DNA from: Rhodospirillales bacterium
GTDB lineage: Bacteria > Pseudomonadota > Alphaproteobacteria > Rhodospirillales > SHVQ01
DNA: 49,325 nt
Direction of reading: 5' to 3'
Assembly: GCA_009694195.1 (NCBI GenBank)
Contig: SHVQ01000021.1
Span: 1 to 49,325 of the forward strand
Shown: piece by piece, positions 7,911 to 17,610 of the stretch
How positions within the stretch are numbered: position 1 is the stretch's first letter
Layout: every line of letters begins with the position of its first letter
Program-made: the position numbers and the translations under genes
The notes under the pieces: model-generated
What the model saw: the letters and a program-made list of their open reading frames with translations, nothing else
What the model was told of the DNA's origin: nothing
The model's database searches: none

Positions 7911-8097
7911 GGATTCAAGAGGTTTAAGGATCATTTGGGCTGGCCAGGCGCGCCCACGAGTATTGTATGTCACAAAAAGAACCTGAAAGATGGAATCGAC
8001 GGCGGCATGTTGAATTGAGCGCCTCATCCGTTAACCTTTGCTGGTCTATAGGGGGCGGTATCGGTTCTCTAAGAAGGCGCACCAGCGAGAATGAGCG

Positions 8098-8316
8098 ATG
8101 AACTTTCGGGGGGTCATCGAGGTGCTCGTACGGAACGGCTTCCAACTCGCCCGTCAGAAGGGAAGCCACCGAATCTACAAGGGCGTTGTCGGCGGCCAAA
8201 TGCGGCTCGTCGTCGTTTCGGCTCACCGCGAAAGCGACGATGTGAAGCCGGGAACGCTGGCAAGCATCGTGCGCCAGTCCGGCTTGCCCAAGCGGCTGTT
8301 CAGACTAGGGAGTTAG
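8098..8316 (+). CDS. hicA: HicA-like mRNA interferase (YcfA family)
   Basis: A 72-residue protein with the double-stranded-RNA-binding-like HicA fold. An N-terminal helix (VIEVLVRNGFQLARQKGSHRIYKG) carries the catalytic-type His in the GSHRIY motif (His24), followed by a strand LVVVSAHRE and the typical LASIVRQSGL tail. HicA toxins cleave mRNA and are neutralised by HicB. Here the putative partner is on the opposite strand, and the two stop codons overlap in the four bases TTAG at 8313-8316. The usual hicA-hicB operon is codirectional. The ribosome site before ATG 8098 is weak. The interval 7911-8097 upstream contains no other gene I can support. Confidence 0.85.
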   Translation: MNFRGVIEVLVRNGFQLARQKGSHRIYKGVVGGQMRLVVVSAHRESDDVKPGTLASIVRQSGLPKRLFRLGS

Positions 8317-8624
8317 GCGACGGCCACGGGCATCGTGAACTGGTGGTATTGCTTCCCCTGCCGTTCCGGTTCCCGGATTAGAGCCTTGAATGCCAATGCT
8401 AGAAACTTAAGCCGCACACCGAGAGGCGCTGGTCGACCCAGCAGACGTTTTCGATCCGCTTCGGGCAGTTCGGCGGCCGCTTCCACATAGAGATCGATGG
8501 CTTCGGGGAGAGACCGAAACACGTCCTCAAAGGACGCTCCCTGGACCGCGATGTCGAGGTCGAGACAGATGGCTTCCCACTCGCCTTCGCGCCCCTCGGC
8601 AAAACAATGTAGCGCTCTCGTCAA
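8313..8624 (-). CDS. hicB: HicB/DUF1902-like putative antitoxin, convergent to hicA
   Basis: A 103-residue protein whose first ~60 residues match the partial RNase-H-like HicB fold: a strand with EGEWEAICLDLDIAVQGASFEDVFRSLPEAI, then a helix. The C-terminus has no evident DNA-binding helix-turn-helix or ribbon-helix-helix, unlike classical HicB. It starts with TTG at 8624, nine bases after a GGAG ribosome site, and no ATG is available. Its stop overlaps the hicA stop tail-to-tail. It could neutralise HicA by protein contact, and the convergent transcripts could also interfere with each other (inference). The 101 bases between its start and the end of rfbA hold no gene. Confidence 0.7.
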   Translation of the reverse strand: MTRALHCFAEGREGEWEAICLDLDIAVQGASFEDVFRSLPEAIDLYVEAAAELPEADRKRLLGRPAPLGVRLKFLALAFKALIREPERQGKQYHQFTMPVAVA

Positions 8625-8725
8625 AGGATGGTGCTCCTTCCGCCTTCAACTCCAGAGATTAGTCCCGTTTGGTCAGGGTGCAACGGTCTTATTGGCATCT
8701 TGTGGTTCAAATTCAAAACGGCAAC

Positions 8726-9604
8726 TCACGGCCGCGGCTCGTCCGCCAGGGCCCGGAGGTAGGCCCCGTAGCCAGACGATTTCATAGTGTTTGCAATGGC
8801 TTGCAGCCTTGCGCTATCGATCCACCCGCGCCGCCAGGCGATCTCTTCCGGGCACCCGACCCGGAGCCCCTGGCGGCGCTCGAGGGCGGCGACGAAGTTG
8901 GCGGCCTCCAGCAGGGATTCTTCCGTCCCGGCATCGAGCCACGCGAATCCGCGCCCGAGCGTCTCCACGCGAAGCTTTCCCGCCGCCAGATAAAAATTGT
9001 TGATGTCCGTGATCTCGAGCTCGCCGCGCGCCGACGGCTTCAGCCCCTTGGCGATCTCCACCACGTCGGCCGTGTAGAAATAAAGCCCGGTCACCGCCAG
9101 ATTGGAGCTCGGCGCCTTCGGCTTTTCGACCACGCGCAAGGGCCGGCCATCAGGGCCGACCTCGACGATGCCGTAACGCTCGGGGTCGGCGACCGCATAG
9201 GCGAAGATCGTCGCCCAGTCCGCCCGGTGGGCGGCGTCGGCGAGCCTTGCGGACAGCCCGCTTCCGAAAAAGATGTTGTCGCCGAGAATGAGGGCGACGG
9301 GGTTCTTCCCGATGAACTCCCGGCCGATGAGAAACGCTTCGGCGATACCGTTCGGCCGCTGCTGCTCGGCATAAGCGAGCTGAACGCCGAAGCGAGAGCC
9401 GTCTCCCAGGAGCTCGCGGAAGCGCGGCAGATCCTTAGGGGTGCTGATGAGCAGGATATCGCGCAGACCGGCCAGCATGAGGACGGACAGGCTGTAGTAG
9501 ACCATCGGCTTGTCGTAGACCGGGAGCAATTGCTTACAAACCGGCAGTGTCGCCGGATAGAGCCTGGAGCCGCTGCCGCCGGCCAGAATGATTCCCTTGC
9601 GCAT
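8726..9604 (-). CDS. rfbA: Glucose-1-phosphate thymidylyltransferase
   Basis: This 292-residue protein is of full family length. The nucleotidyltransferase signature [11 protein letters not shown] is at 9-19, followed by [14 protein letters not shown], the metal/sugar motif [20 protein letters not shown] and [11 protein letters not shown] near the C-terminus. It makes dTDP-glucose from glucose-1-phosphate and dTTP, the first step to dTDP-rhamnose and other dTDP-6-deoxy sugars. The rest of that pathway (rfbB, rfbC, rfbD) is not in this window, so the product sugar is unknown. The gene is transcribed alone, divergently from the UDP-sugar dehydrogenase, with ATG at 9604 behind AAGGGG. Confidence 0.95.
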   Translation of the reverse strand: MRKGIILAGGSGSRLYPATLPVCKQLLPVYDKPMVYYSLSVLMLAGLRDILLISTPKDLPRFRELLGDGSRFGVQLAYAEQQRPNGIAEAFLIGREFIGKNPVALILGDNIFFGSGLSARLADAAHRADWATIFAYAVADPERYGIVEVGPDGRPLRVVEKPKAPSSNLAVTGLYFYTADVVEIAKGLKPSARGELEITDINNFYLAAGKLRVETLGRGFAWLDAGTEESLLEAANFVAALERRQGLRVGCPEEIAWRRGWIDSARLQAIANTMKSSGYGAYLRALADEPRP

Positions 9605-9628
9605 GACTGTGCCCCTTCGCCTGAGGGC

Positions 9629-9658
9629 ATCTTACAGGGCGATCCCGGGCAAGCTCAA
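9629..9658 (-). promoter_or_regulatory. Candidate promoter of rfbA
   Basis: On the minus strand TTGAGC (9658-9653) and TAAGAT (9634-9629) are separated by 18 bases, with the rfbA ATG 24 bases further on. Both boxes match the sigma-70 consensus at four positions. Confidence 0.4.
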
Positions 9659-9701
9659 AGGGCGAAAGCGCCGGCGGCCCGCACCCGCGCCCCCCGGTTG
9701 A

Positions 9702-9730
9702 TTGACATTCGGCGCCTCGCGGCTTTATCT
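9702..9730 (+). promoter_or_regulatory. Promoter of the UDP-sugar dehydrogenase gene
   Basis: A consensus TTGACA at 9702-9707 is followed by 17 bases and TTATCT at 9725-9730. It is among the best sigma-70-like matches in the window. The predicted start is near 9737, leaving a leader of about 29 bases before TTG 9766. Confidence 0.65.
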
Positions 9731-9765
9731 CACGGGACTTTTTCTCAGGCGCGGGGCGCTCACCC

Positions 9766-11058
<1,293 letters not shown>

Positions 11059-11089
11059 TTGCTGCTGTCGCCTGAACCGAAGTCGCCGA

Positions 11090-12703
11090 TCACTTCTTCC
11101 GAAGCTCGCGCCCGATCGACCATTTGACCGTCGCGCCGTTGCCGTCGAGCCCCCCCGAAACGACGATCTGTTCCGCCCGGCGGATCGCCCCGCGCTGCCC
11201 GAGATAGACGCTTTCCTCGAGGCCGATCGTGCCCCCGCTGGCGCGGAACCGCCAGCCGGCCCCGCTCTCCAGCCGCAGCAGCACGGCCGTGCCGTCCTGG
11301 ACGAGGGAGGCCTGCACGTCCGGGTGCAGATGAAAGCGGAGCGCGAACGCCTTCCCGCCCGGCCCCACGAGCAGGTCCTTGCCCCTGAGATCGTCGCCGC
11401 GGGCCGAGAGATAGAGATCGCGATTGTGCAGGAGGCCGAACGTCTTCATGTAGCCGTCGTGACTGAGCTGAATGAAGACGCTGCCGGCTTCCTCGTTGCG
11501 CCGGCACGTGACGTTCGGCGCCGATCGCCGGGCGTCTCCTGTGTTGAAGACCTCGATCGCGTTGGTGTCGTCGACGGTCAACGTGGAATGGGCGGCGGTG
11601 GCCCTGAGCGCATCGTGCCAGGGATTGGTCGGATCGGGGTGAGCGCCGCAATTGACGACCATGCGGTGGCGGCCGACGCTCATCTCGAAACTGAGCAGCC
11701 CCGCGTGGGCGCCTTCGTTCGATCCCGCGAGCGTGCCCGCGCCGGTATCGACGATCACCCATGTGCGACCGGCGTGCATCCTCTGGAACCCGCTGTGCGG
11801 CGCGCTGTTGAGGGCGCGGCCGTGAGCGCCCGACATGAGCAGCGCGTGCTCGATCCGGAGCTCGTGTTCTTCCGTGCCGCCGTTGAAGACCGCAAGCCGG
11901 CCGTCGCCGTGTCGCGTTCCCTTGAGCCACGGGACCATGCGGTCGATCGCCTGCTGCAGGCCGGCGGGCGCTTCCACTTGGGCGGCCGTCAGCGTCTCGC
12001 GAATTCCGACAAGCCGCCCGAGGACCTCGAGGTGAACGGCCGGGTTCCGTTGGATATGTCCGCCGTCCGGGAGAACCTGGCGGGCGAGCGTTCGGTCGAT
12101 GAGATCGAGCCCGAGCACGAGATTGCGCTCGTGGCCTTCGAGGCAAGCTCCGCTCGCGATCAGGCCGTCGATGACCTTGATCCGCCTGATGTCGTCCGCG
12201 ACGGATCCGCCGGCGCGGAACAGGTGACGCGCCTGCATGCCTGCCGAGGCGAGGACCGCGTCCTTGAACGGGGTCTCGGCGCCGGATGTCGCGAACGGGA
12301 ACGCGAGGAACCAGTTGGTGAGCCGGCTGCCGAGGGTGTCGGCGCGCCATGCGGTTTCGTTCCAGCGGCCGAAACGGCCGATCCACGAATCCAGGAGCTC
12401 CTGCGCGCGTCGCGCGGCGTCCGGCGAGGCGACGGCCGCCAAGTGCCGGAGCCATCCGAATGCGTGCAGCTCGGCTGCCTGCGCGGACGTGAGCGCGGGG
12501 CTGTCCCACGGGAGGTCGCCCAGCCGGACCGGCTTGCCGAACAGCATGAACTCGCCCCGAAGAATGCCGCGGCCTTCCTCGGCATCGCCAAGCCAGGGAT
12601 CCGGCGGCGCGCCCCGCACGTCGGGAGGCACGCGACCCTTCAGCATGAGGTCGTAAAGCGCGCTGCCGTAAAGCGCGTTGAAGACCTTCTCGCGTACCCG
12701 CAT
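11090..12703 (-). CDS. Heparinase II/III-like protein
   Basis: This 537-residue protein has the alpha/alpha-toroid N-terminal half (AWRADTLGSRLTNWF, RNPAVHLEVLGRLVGIRETL) and a C-terminal beta-sandwich containing ATAAHSTLTVDDTNAIEVF and a series of beta strands, as in Heparinase_II/III family members. There is no clear signal peptide. Members often sit next to rsmB and purH in alphaproteobacteria (from memory), although their substrate there is not established. Here it is the last gene of a leftward unit that includes the carbamoyltransferase trio and rsmB, separated from the carbamoyltransferase by 95 bases. A polysaccharide lyase or a non-catalytic role are both possible. Confidence 0.85.
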   Translation of the reverse strand: MRVREKVFNALYGSALYDLMLKGRVPPDVRGAPPDPWLGDAEEGRGILRGEFMLFGKPVRLGDLPWDSPALTSAQAAELHAFGWLRHLAAVASPDAARRAQELLDSWIGRFGRWNETAWRADTLGSRLTNWFLAFPFATSGAETPFKDAVLASAGMQARHLFRAGGSVADDIRRIKVIDGLIASGACLEGHERNLVLGLDLIDRTLARQVLPDGGHIQRNPAVHLEVLGRLVGIRETLTAAQVEAPAGLQQAIDRMVPWLKGTRHGDGRLAVFNGGTEEHELRIEHALLMSGAHGRALNSAPHSGFQRMHAGRTWVIVDTGAGTLAGSNEGAHAGLLSFEMSVGRHRMVVNCGAHPDPTNPWHDALRATAAHSTLTVDDTNAIEVFNTGDARRSAPNVTCRRNEEAGSVFIQLSHDGYMKTFGLLHNRDLYLSARGDDLRGKDLLVGPGGKAFALRFHLHPDVQASLVQDGTAVLLRLESGAGWRFRASGGTIGLEESVYLGQRGAIRRAEQIVVSGGLDGNGATVKWSIGRELRKK

Positions 12704-12798
12704 GTCGATTAAAGGTGCCGGTTCACGTCTGCGGTTTCACAATCGGGGGGACCGCGACGGGCGTACCGGACGATTCCGGTCGCCGGCCGAATCCGTAC

Positions 12799-14634
12799 TC
12801 AGTCTAGCCCGAAGGCGTTCTTGTAATCGAGCTTGAGCTTGGGGTCCTGGTCGTTCTTGTCCAGGTAGCAGTTGCCGACGACCAGCACCTCGATATCCGT
12901 TCCCATGAAGCAGCGGAATGCGTCCTCGGGCGTGCAGACGATCGGCTCGCCGCGCACGTTGAAGCTCGTATTCACCACCACGGGGCAGCCCGTCAGCTCC
13001 TTGAACCGGGAGATCAGGCCGTGGAACCGCGGGTTGGTCTCCTTGTGGACGGTCTGGATGCGGGCCGAATAGTCGACGTGGGTGACGGCCGGGATCTCGG
13101 AGCGCGGCACGTTCAGCTTCTCGATGCCGAAGAGGGCCTGCTCGCCCGCCGTCATCGCGCGCTGCCGCTTGGCGGCGACGTCGGCGACCATCAGCATGTA
13201 CGGGCTGTCGCAATCGATGTCGAACCAATCGGCCGCGTCCTCGCGGAGAACGGAGGGCGCGAAGGGGCGGAACGACTCCCGGTACTTCACTTTGAGGTTC
13301 AGCATCTTCTGCATGGCCGGGGAGCGCGCATCGCCGAGAATGGAGCGGGCTCCCAAGGCGCGCGGTCCGAATTCCATGCGTCCCTGGAACCAGCCGACCG
13401 CCTTCCCCTCGGCGAGCGCATGCGCGGTCCGCTCGATCGCCTCGGCTTCGCTCTGGGCTTGAAAACGGGCGCCGGCCGCGCTCAAACGCCGCGCGATGTC
13501 CTCTTGCGCGAACGCGGGGCCGAGATAGGACCCGTGCATGCCGTCGATCGCCCCGTTCGGGAGGCGAGGCCGGCCCTGGTTGAGATGGTAGGCGCAGAGC
13601 GCGGCTCCGAGCGCGCCGCCGGCATCGCCGGCCGCCGGCTGGACCCAGATGTTCTTGAACGTGCGCTCGCGCAGAACTTTGCCGTTGGCGACGCAGTTGA
13701 GCGCGACGCCTCCTGCGAGGCAGAGATTCTTCGACCCCGTCTCCTTCGCAAGTGCGCGCGTCAGGCGCAGCACGATCTCTTCGGTGACTCTCTGGATTGA
13801 GGCGGCGAGGTCCATCTCGCGTTGCGTCAGCCACTGGTCCGGCTTGCGGGGCGGGCCGCCGAACAACGCATTGAACTTCTCGTTCGTCATGCGCAGCCCC
13901 GTGCAGTAATCGAAGTAGGACTGATCGAGGCGGAACGTCCCGTCCTCCTTCAAGTCGACCAGATGATCGAGAATGAGGGAGACGTACTTCGGCTCGCCGT
14001 AGGGCGCGAGCCCCATCACCTTGTACTCGCCCGAATTGACCTTGAATCCCGTGTAGTACGTGAAGGCGGAATAGAGTAGGCCGAGCGAATGGGGGAAGTG
14101 CAGCTCCTTGATGACGCTGAGGTCCTTTCCGCGGCCGATCGCGACCGACGTGGTCGCCCACTCGCCGACCCCGTCCATCGTGAGGACCAGCGCCTCGTCG
14201 AAGGGTGACGGGTAGAAGGCGCTGGCCGCGTGGCTCTGGTGATGTTCGGCAAACAGGAGCTTGTTCTGCCAGTCGAAGCCGGGATCGAAGGCTTCGAGCC
14301 GGCGCCGGAGAAGATCCTTCTGGAACAGCTTCTCGCGTAGCCAAACGGGAATCGCCATCCGAAACGACCGGAAGCCCCTGGGCGCGAAGGCGAGATACGT
14401 CTCCAGCAGCCGCTCGAACTTCAGAAACGGCTTGTCGTAGAAGGCGACGAAGTCGATGCCGTCGAGGCCGACGTCCGCTTCGCCGAGACAGTACTCGACC
14501 GCGTTCTTTGGGAAGCTTGCGTCGTGCTTTTTGCGGGTGAACCGCTCCTCTTGGGCCGCCGCGACGATGGCGCCGTCTTCGACGAGAGCCGCGGCGCTAT
14601 CGTGGTAAAAAGCGGAAACGCCCAATATCCGCAA
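12799..14634 (-). CDS. Carbamoyltransferase (NodU/CmcH/SxtI family)
   Basis: A 611-residue protein with both domains of the family. The N-terminal ASKHA/Kae1-like domain contains GVSAFYHDSAAALVEDG, the metal motif HHQSHAASAF near 130-140 and GDAGGALGAAL. The C-terminal carbamoyltransferase domain contains GRMEFGPRALGARSILGD and NTSFNVRGEPIV. These enzymes use carbamoyl phosphate and ATP through carbamoyl adenylate to carbamoylate a hydroxyl, as in Nod factors, cephamycin, tobramycin and saxitoxin. It starts with TTG 14634, preceded by a GAGAGGG ribosome site, 12 bases after the small SxtK-like gene. The neighbours SxtK and SxtJ mirror the saxitoxin-cluster trio. In this context the acceptor is probably a surface glycan or lipid-linked sugar. 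Confidence 0.93.
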   Translation of the reverse strand: MRILGVSAFYHDSAAALVEDGAIVAAAQEERFTRKKHDASFPKNAVEYCLGEADVGLDGIDFVAFYDKPFLKFERLLETYLAFAPRGFRSFRMAIPVWLREKLFQKDLLRRRLEAFDPGFDWQNKLLFAEHHQSHAASAFYPSPFDEALVLTMDGVGEWATTSVAIGRGKDLSVIKELHFPHSLGLLYSAFTYYTGFKVNSGEYKVMGLAPYGEPKYVSLILDHLVDLKEDGTFRLDQSYFDYCTGLRMTNEKFNALFGGPPRKPDQWLTQREMDLAASIQRVTEEIVLRLTRALAKETGSKNLCLAGGVALNCVANGKVLRERTFKNIWVQPAAGDAGGALGAALCAYHLNQGRPRLPNGAIDGMHGSYLGPAFAQEDIARRLSAAGARFQAQSEAEAIERTAHALAEGKAVGWFQGRMEFGPRALGARSILGDARSPAMQKMLNLKVKYRESFRPFAPSVLREDAADWFDIDCDSPYMLMVADVAAKRQRAMTAGEQALFGIEKLNVPRSEIPAVTHVDYSARIQTVHKETNPRFHGLISRFKELTGCPVVVNTSFNVRGEPIVCTPEDAFRCFMGTDIEVLVVGNCYLDKNDQDPKLKLDYKNAFGLD

Positions 14635-14646
14635 ACGACGGCCCTC

Positions 14647-14796
14647 TCAGAATATGGTGTAGATGAAAGGCGCGACGGCCGAGCCCTGGCTCAGCACGAC
14701 CAACCCGCCAAACAGCGCCATCATCACGATGATCGGCAGGAGCCAATACTTCTTCCGAACGCGAAGGAACAACCAAAGCTCTGCGATGAAACTCAT
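14647..14796 (-). CDS. SxtK-like / DUF5989 small membrane protein
   Basis: A 49-codon gene between the carbamoyltransferase and the SxtJ-like gene, starting at ATG 14796 and ending at TGA 14647. The protein begins MSFIAELWLFLRVRKKYWLLPI, goes through one membrane helix (about residues 19-38) and ends APFIYTIF. This charged-then-hydrophobic pattern matches the tiny DUF5989 proteins that accompany NodU-type carbamoyltransferases; SxtK is the named example. The function is unknown; a membrane partner of the transferase is plausible. It lies 9 bases after the SxtJ-like stop. Confidence 0.8.
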   Translation of the reverse strand: MSFIAELWLFLRVRKKYWLLPIIVMMALFGGLVVLSQGSAVAPFIYTIF

Positions 14797-14805
14797 TTCC
14801 CGACC

Positions 14806-15240
14806 TCAAAATTGGTAGCGCATGGTTTCCGGTGCCGGGCCCGGCGGGACCCGCTCGATCCAATAGCTCTTGGCCGAACGGTCGAAGCCGAGCCGAAGCG
14901 GATCCTTGCCGAACAGTCGCATCAAGGCGGCCGTCGGTGTCACCGTTGCATAGAACAAGAGACCCATGACGACCGGGGTGACGACCTTGTGCAGCAGCAT
15001 TCCGAAGCGGAACCAAAGCACGTTCAGAGGGCGCAGAGCGCGCGGCAAGAGGGCGGCGGCGGCGGCGAACGCGGCCGCGACGATCAGCGCCCAGAGGCGG
15101 ACCCTTTCTCCGCTCCAGAGCGGCCAGAGCGCAATGAGCGAGAAGACGGCCGCGAACACGAAGCCGAAGCCGCGCTCGGACCCGACCTTGACGTCCCGGT
15201 CGCGCGCGAAATCCTCATGAAACGCAGGTTTTTCGGCCAT
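14806..15240 (-). CDS. SxtJ-family membrane protein
   Basis: A 144-residue protein beginning at ATG 15240. After a charged N-terminus (~25 residues) come two closely spaced hydrophobic helices (FGFVFAAVFSLIALWPLW, then LWALIVAAAFAAAAALL), and a third hydrophobic segment around residues 85-105 (VVTPVVMGLLFYATVTPTAALM). The C-terminus (SYWIERVPPG) is typical of the SxtJ family. The biochemical role is unknown, but the family travels with NodU/SxtI-type carbamoyltransferases in saxitoxin, exopolysaccharide and exosortase-associated clusters. It is transcribed just ahead of the SxtK-like and carbamoyltransferase genes. The 68 bases separating it from the rsmB stop show no clear terminator. Confidence 0.85.
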   Translation of the reverse strand: MAEKPAFHEDFARDRDVKVGSERGFGFVFAAVFSLIALWPLWSGERVRLWALIVAAAFAAAAALLPRALRPLNVLWFRFGMLLHKVVTPVVMGLLFYATVTPTAALMRLFGKDPLRLGFDRSAKSYWIERVPPGPAPETMRYQF

Positions 15241-15308
15241 TCGATCCCTTCTCGCGCCGCTGGGGCTGTTTACACTCCTTCGATCGCGGAAGTCAAAGGG
15301 CGACGGCC

Positions 15309-16616
15309 TCAACGGCGGCGGAGGCGGGCGGCGAAGAAACCGTCCATGCCGCCGCGATCGCCGAGGTGGCAAGGGAGCGTTCGGAGATCGCCCGCGGCCG
15401 AGATCAGGTCGCCGTGGCCGCGCACGTCGGACGCGGCGAGGGGAACCCTCGCGACCTCGCCGGTCGAGGCGAGCAGAGCGGCGATGCGCTCCGCGCCCTC
15501 CTCCGGCTGCAGCGAGCACGCGGCATAGACGAGGAGGCCGCCCGGACGCACCATCCCGATCGCGGCCCGGAGGAGCCTGTCCTGCTCCTGGGCGAGTGCC
15601 TGGACGGATGCCGGGTCTTTCGTCCACGCCACGTCGGGATGCCGGCGGATCGTCCCGGTCGCCGAGCAGGGCGCGTCCAGGAGAACCGCGTCGGCGGGCA
15701 CGGCCGGTTTCCAGCGGCCGGCGTCGGCCGCCACCGTCTCGACCCGAAGCTCCAAGCGCTTCATGTTGTCGGCCAAGCGCCGGAGCCTTTGTTCCGAACG
15801 GTCGACGGCGGTGACGTGGGCGCCCGCGGCCGCGAGCTGGGCGGTCTTGCCGCCGGGGGCCGCGCAAAGATCGATGATGCGCCGTCCGCGCACGTCGCCG
15901 AGGAGGGCCGCCGGCAGGGCCGCCGCCGCGTCCTGCACCCACCACGCACCCTCGTCGTAACCGGGGAGCTTGGCGACCGAGCCGCTCGCGTACAGGCGGA
16001 GCGAGCCGGTCGGCAGGAGCTCGGCGCCGAGTCTCCGGGCCCAGCCTTCGGCGTCCGTCTTGACCGAGATGTCGAGGGACGCTTCCGCGAGATGCGCCTC
16101 GGCGATCTGTCGAGTCGTCTCTTCGCCGTAACTCCGGCCCCAGCTCTCCCAGAGCCAGGCGGGCGTGTTGAGCCGGGGCGCATCGCCGCCGGCGACGATC
16201 GCCGGGCCTTCCGCGGCCAAGCGCCGGAGCACCGCGTTGATCAGGCCCTTGTGGGCGCGCTCGCGCGCATGGTCCGCGAGGGCGACCGCCGTCGAAACCG
16301 CGGCATGGGCGGGCGTGCCGAGAAAGAGCAATTGGCAGGCGCCGAGCCTGAGGATGTGCTGGACGGCCAGGCGCTTCGGCGGGATCGGCCGCTCGATGAG
16401 GCGAGCGAGGGCGTCGTCGATCTGGCCGAGACGGCGGAGCGTCGTCAGGAGCAGCATCTGGACGAACCCGCGGTCGCGTTCGGGAAGGCCTTGAGCATGC
16501 GGGTCCTGTTCGAGCGTCCGATCGAGCGGGTGGCCGTGCCCGAGAACCGCGTCCAAAGCCGCGAGCGCCACGTGACGGGGACTCCGCGGCGGGTTTTTGC
16601 GAGCGGCCGTCTTCAC
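15309..16616 (-). CDS. rsmB: 16S rRNA (cytosine-967-C5) methyltransferase
   Basis: This 435-residue protein has the NusB-like N-terminal domain (about 10-150) and a SAM-dependent RNA m5C methyltransferase domain: motif I DLCAAPGGKTAQLA, DAPCSATGTIRRHPD with the release Cys, and AACSLQPEEG with the nucleophile Cys. The open frame extends further upstream, but the natural start is GTG 16616, which shares GTGA with the stop of the GT2 gene before it, so the two are translationally coupled. RsmB modifies C967 of 16S rRNA. In other alphaproteobacteria it lies near htpX and a heparinase-like gene (from memory). Here glycan genes separate it from both, and it appears to be transcribed from a glycan unit. 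Confidence 0.93.
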   Translation of the reverse strand: MKTAARKNPPRSPRHVALAALDAVLGHGHPLDRTLEQDPHAQGLPERDRGFVQMLLLTTLRRLGQIDDALARLIERPIPPKRLAVQHILRLGACQLLFLGTPAHAAVSTAVALADHARERAHKGLINAVLRRLAAEGPAIVAGGDAPRLNTPAWLWESWGRSYGEETTRQIAEAHLAEASLDISVKTDAEGWARRLGAELLPTGSLRLYASGSVAKLPGYDEGAWWVQDAAAALPAALLGDVRGRRIIDLCAAPGGKTAQLAAAGAHVTAVDRSEQRLRRLADNMKRLELRVETVAADAGRWKPAVPADAVLLDAPCSATGTIRRHPDVAWTKDPASVQALAQEQDRLLRAAIGMVRPGGLLVYAACSLQPEEGAERIAALLASTGEVARVPLAASDVRGHGDLISAAGDLRTLPCHLGDRGGMDGFFAARLRRR

Positions 16617-17572
16617 GCGTCCGCGACCTTCGTGCGGTCGCCCTCGGGGATGCGGATGGGGTGCGTTTTCCGGAACGGCAGGCACGCGCGCTCGAAGGCC
16701 TGAAAGGTGGGCGCCAGCAGCCTCATCTCGGCCCGCGCGAAATCGCGAAACGTGGATGAAAAGACCGAGGTGCCCGCTCGCCTGGACGCCCACTTCCAGG
16801 CGCGGCCCCAGGCGCGGCCGAGGAAGCGCTTCTTGAGGTCGTTCGAGAGGGCGGCAGACTCCGCCACGAAATAGGCAGTCGCCAGATTGATGTCGTGAAG
16901 GATCTGCGCCTCGTTCGCGGTCATCCGCGAGGCATCGCCCGAGGGAACCGCCGCGACCGGGCTCTCGACCTGGGCAAAGGGCGAGCAGGACGCCAAGCGC
17001 AAGGCGAGCGAGAAATCCTGGATGAACACGCGGGCGTCGCAGCCGCTAATCTTCCGCAAAAGCTCCGCGCGAAAAAGGTGCTGCGTCGGGTTGAGCTGCC
17101 ATTCCTTCACCAGCCGCTGGAGAGGATCGTCGATCCGCCGCGACGCGGGGGTGGCGAGGTCGGCGAAGCCGCCAAACCCGCCGTCGCGCTCGGCCAGCGC
17201 GAGGTCGTAGTGGACGAGATCGCCGAAGGCGACGGCGGTTCCCTTCGCGCGGCAGGCCTCGACAAGGCAGCGCGTGGCCGCGGGGTGCAGAATGTCATCG
17301 CCGTCCACCATCTTGACGAACTCTTTGGTGACTTCGGCGAGCCCCTTGTTTGCGGCGACGGATGGCCCCGCGTTGGCGATGTGGATCACGCGCGCGCCCG
17401 CAAACGACGAACGCCGGCGCTCCAGCCGCGCGAGCGTGTCGTCGGTCGAGCCGTCGTCGACGAAGATGTATTCGGGCTCGTCGATGCCCGTTTGCGCGGC
17501 GATCGCGTCGAGAACGAGATCGACGTAGCGCGCCTTGTTGTAGAACGGGACGACGAAGCTGACGGAGGTCAT
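16613..17572 (-). CDS. GT2-family glycosyltransferase
   Basis: A 319-residue GT-A enzyme. The N-terminus FVVPFYNKARYVDLVLDAIAAQT is followed by the nucleotide-binding VDDGSTDDT motif (about 36-44) and the metal-binding VDGDD near 87-91. The C-terminal ~200 residues are less typical and include a HLFRAEL segment and a basic tail. I chose ATG 17572, directly before the first strand; the longer open frame upstream does not look like protein. The donor and acceptor sugars are unknown. It lies 38 bases after the SGNH hydrolase gene and overlaps rsmB by four bases, so glycan and rRNA-modification genes share a transcript. Confidence 0.9.
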   Translation of the reverse strand: MTSVSFVVPFYNKARYVDLVLDAIAAQTGIDEPEYIFVDDGSTDDTLARLERRRSSFAGARVIHIANAGPSVAANKGLAEVTKEFVKMVDGDDILHPAATRCLVEACRAKGTAVAFGDLVHYDLALAERDGGFGGFADLATPASRRIDDPLQRLVKEWQLNPTQHLFRAELLRKISGCDARVFIQDFSLALRLASCSPFAQVESPVAAVPSGDASRMTANEAQILHDINLATAYFVAESAALSNDLKKRFLGRAWGRAWKWASRRAGTSVFSSTFRDFARAEMRLLAPTFQAFERACLPFRKTHPIRIPEGDRTKVADA

Positions 17573-17610
17573 CCCGGGAGCGTAAACGAAGCCGCCCCCC
17601 GAAGGAACGC

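Noticed and set aside
7924..8226. 100-codon minus-strand frame opposite hicA
   Set aside because: It overlaps hicA completely, lacks a ribosome site and shows no family resemblance.
11324..12712. Plus-strand frame of 462 codons opposite the heparinase-like gene
   Set aside because: Shadow frame with Arg/Val/Glu-rich composition and no recognisable domain.
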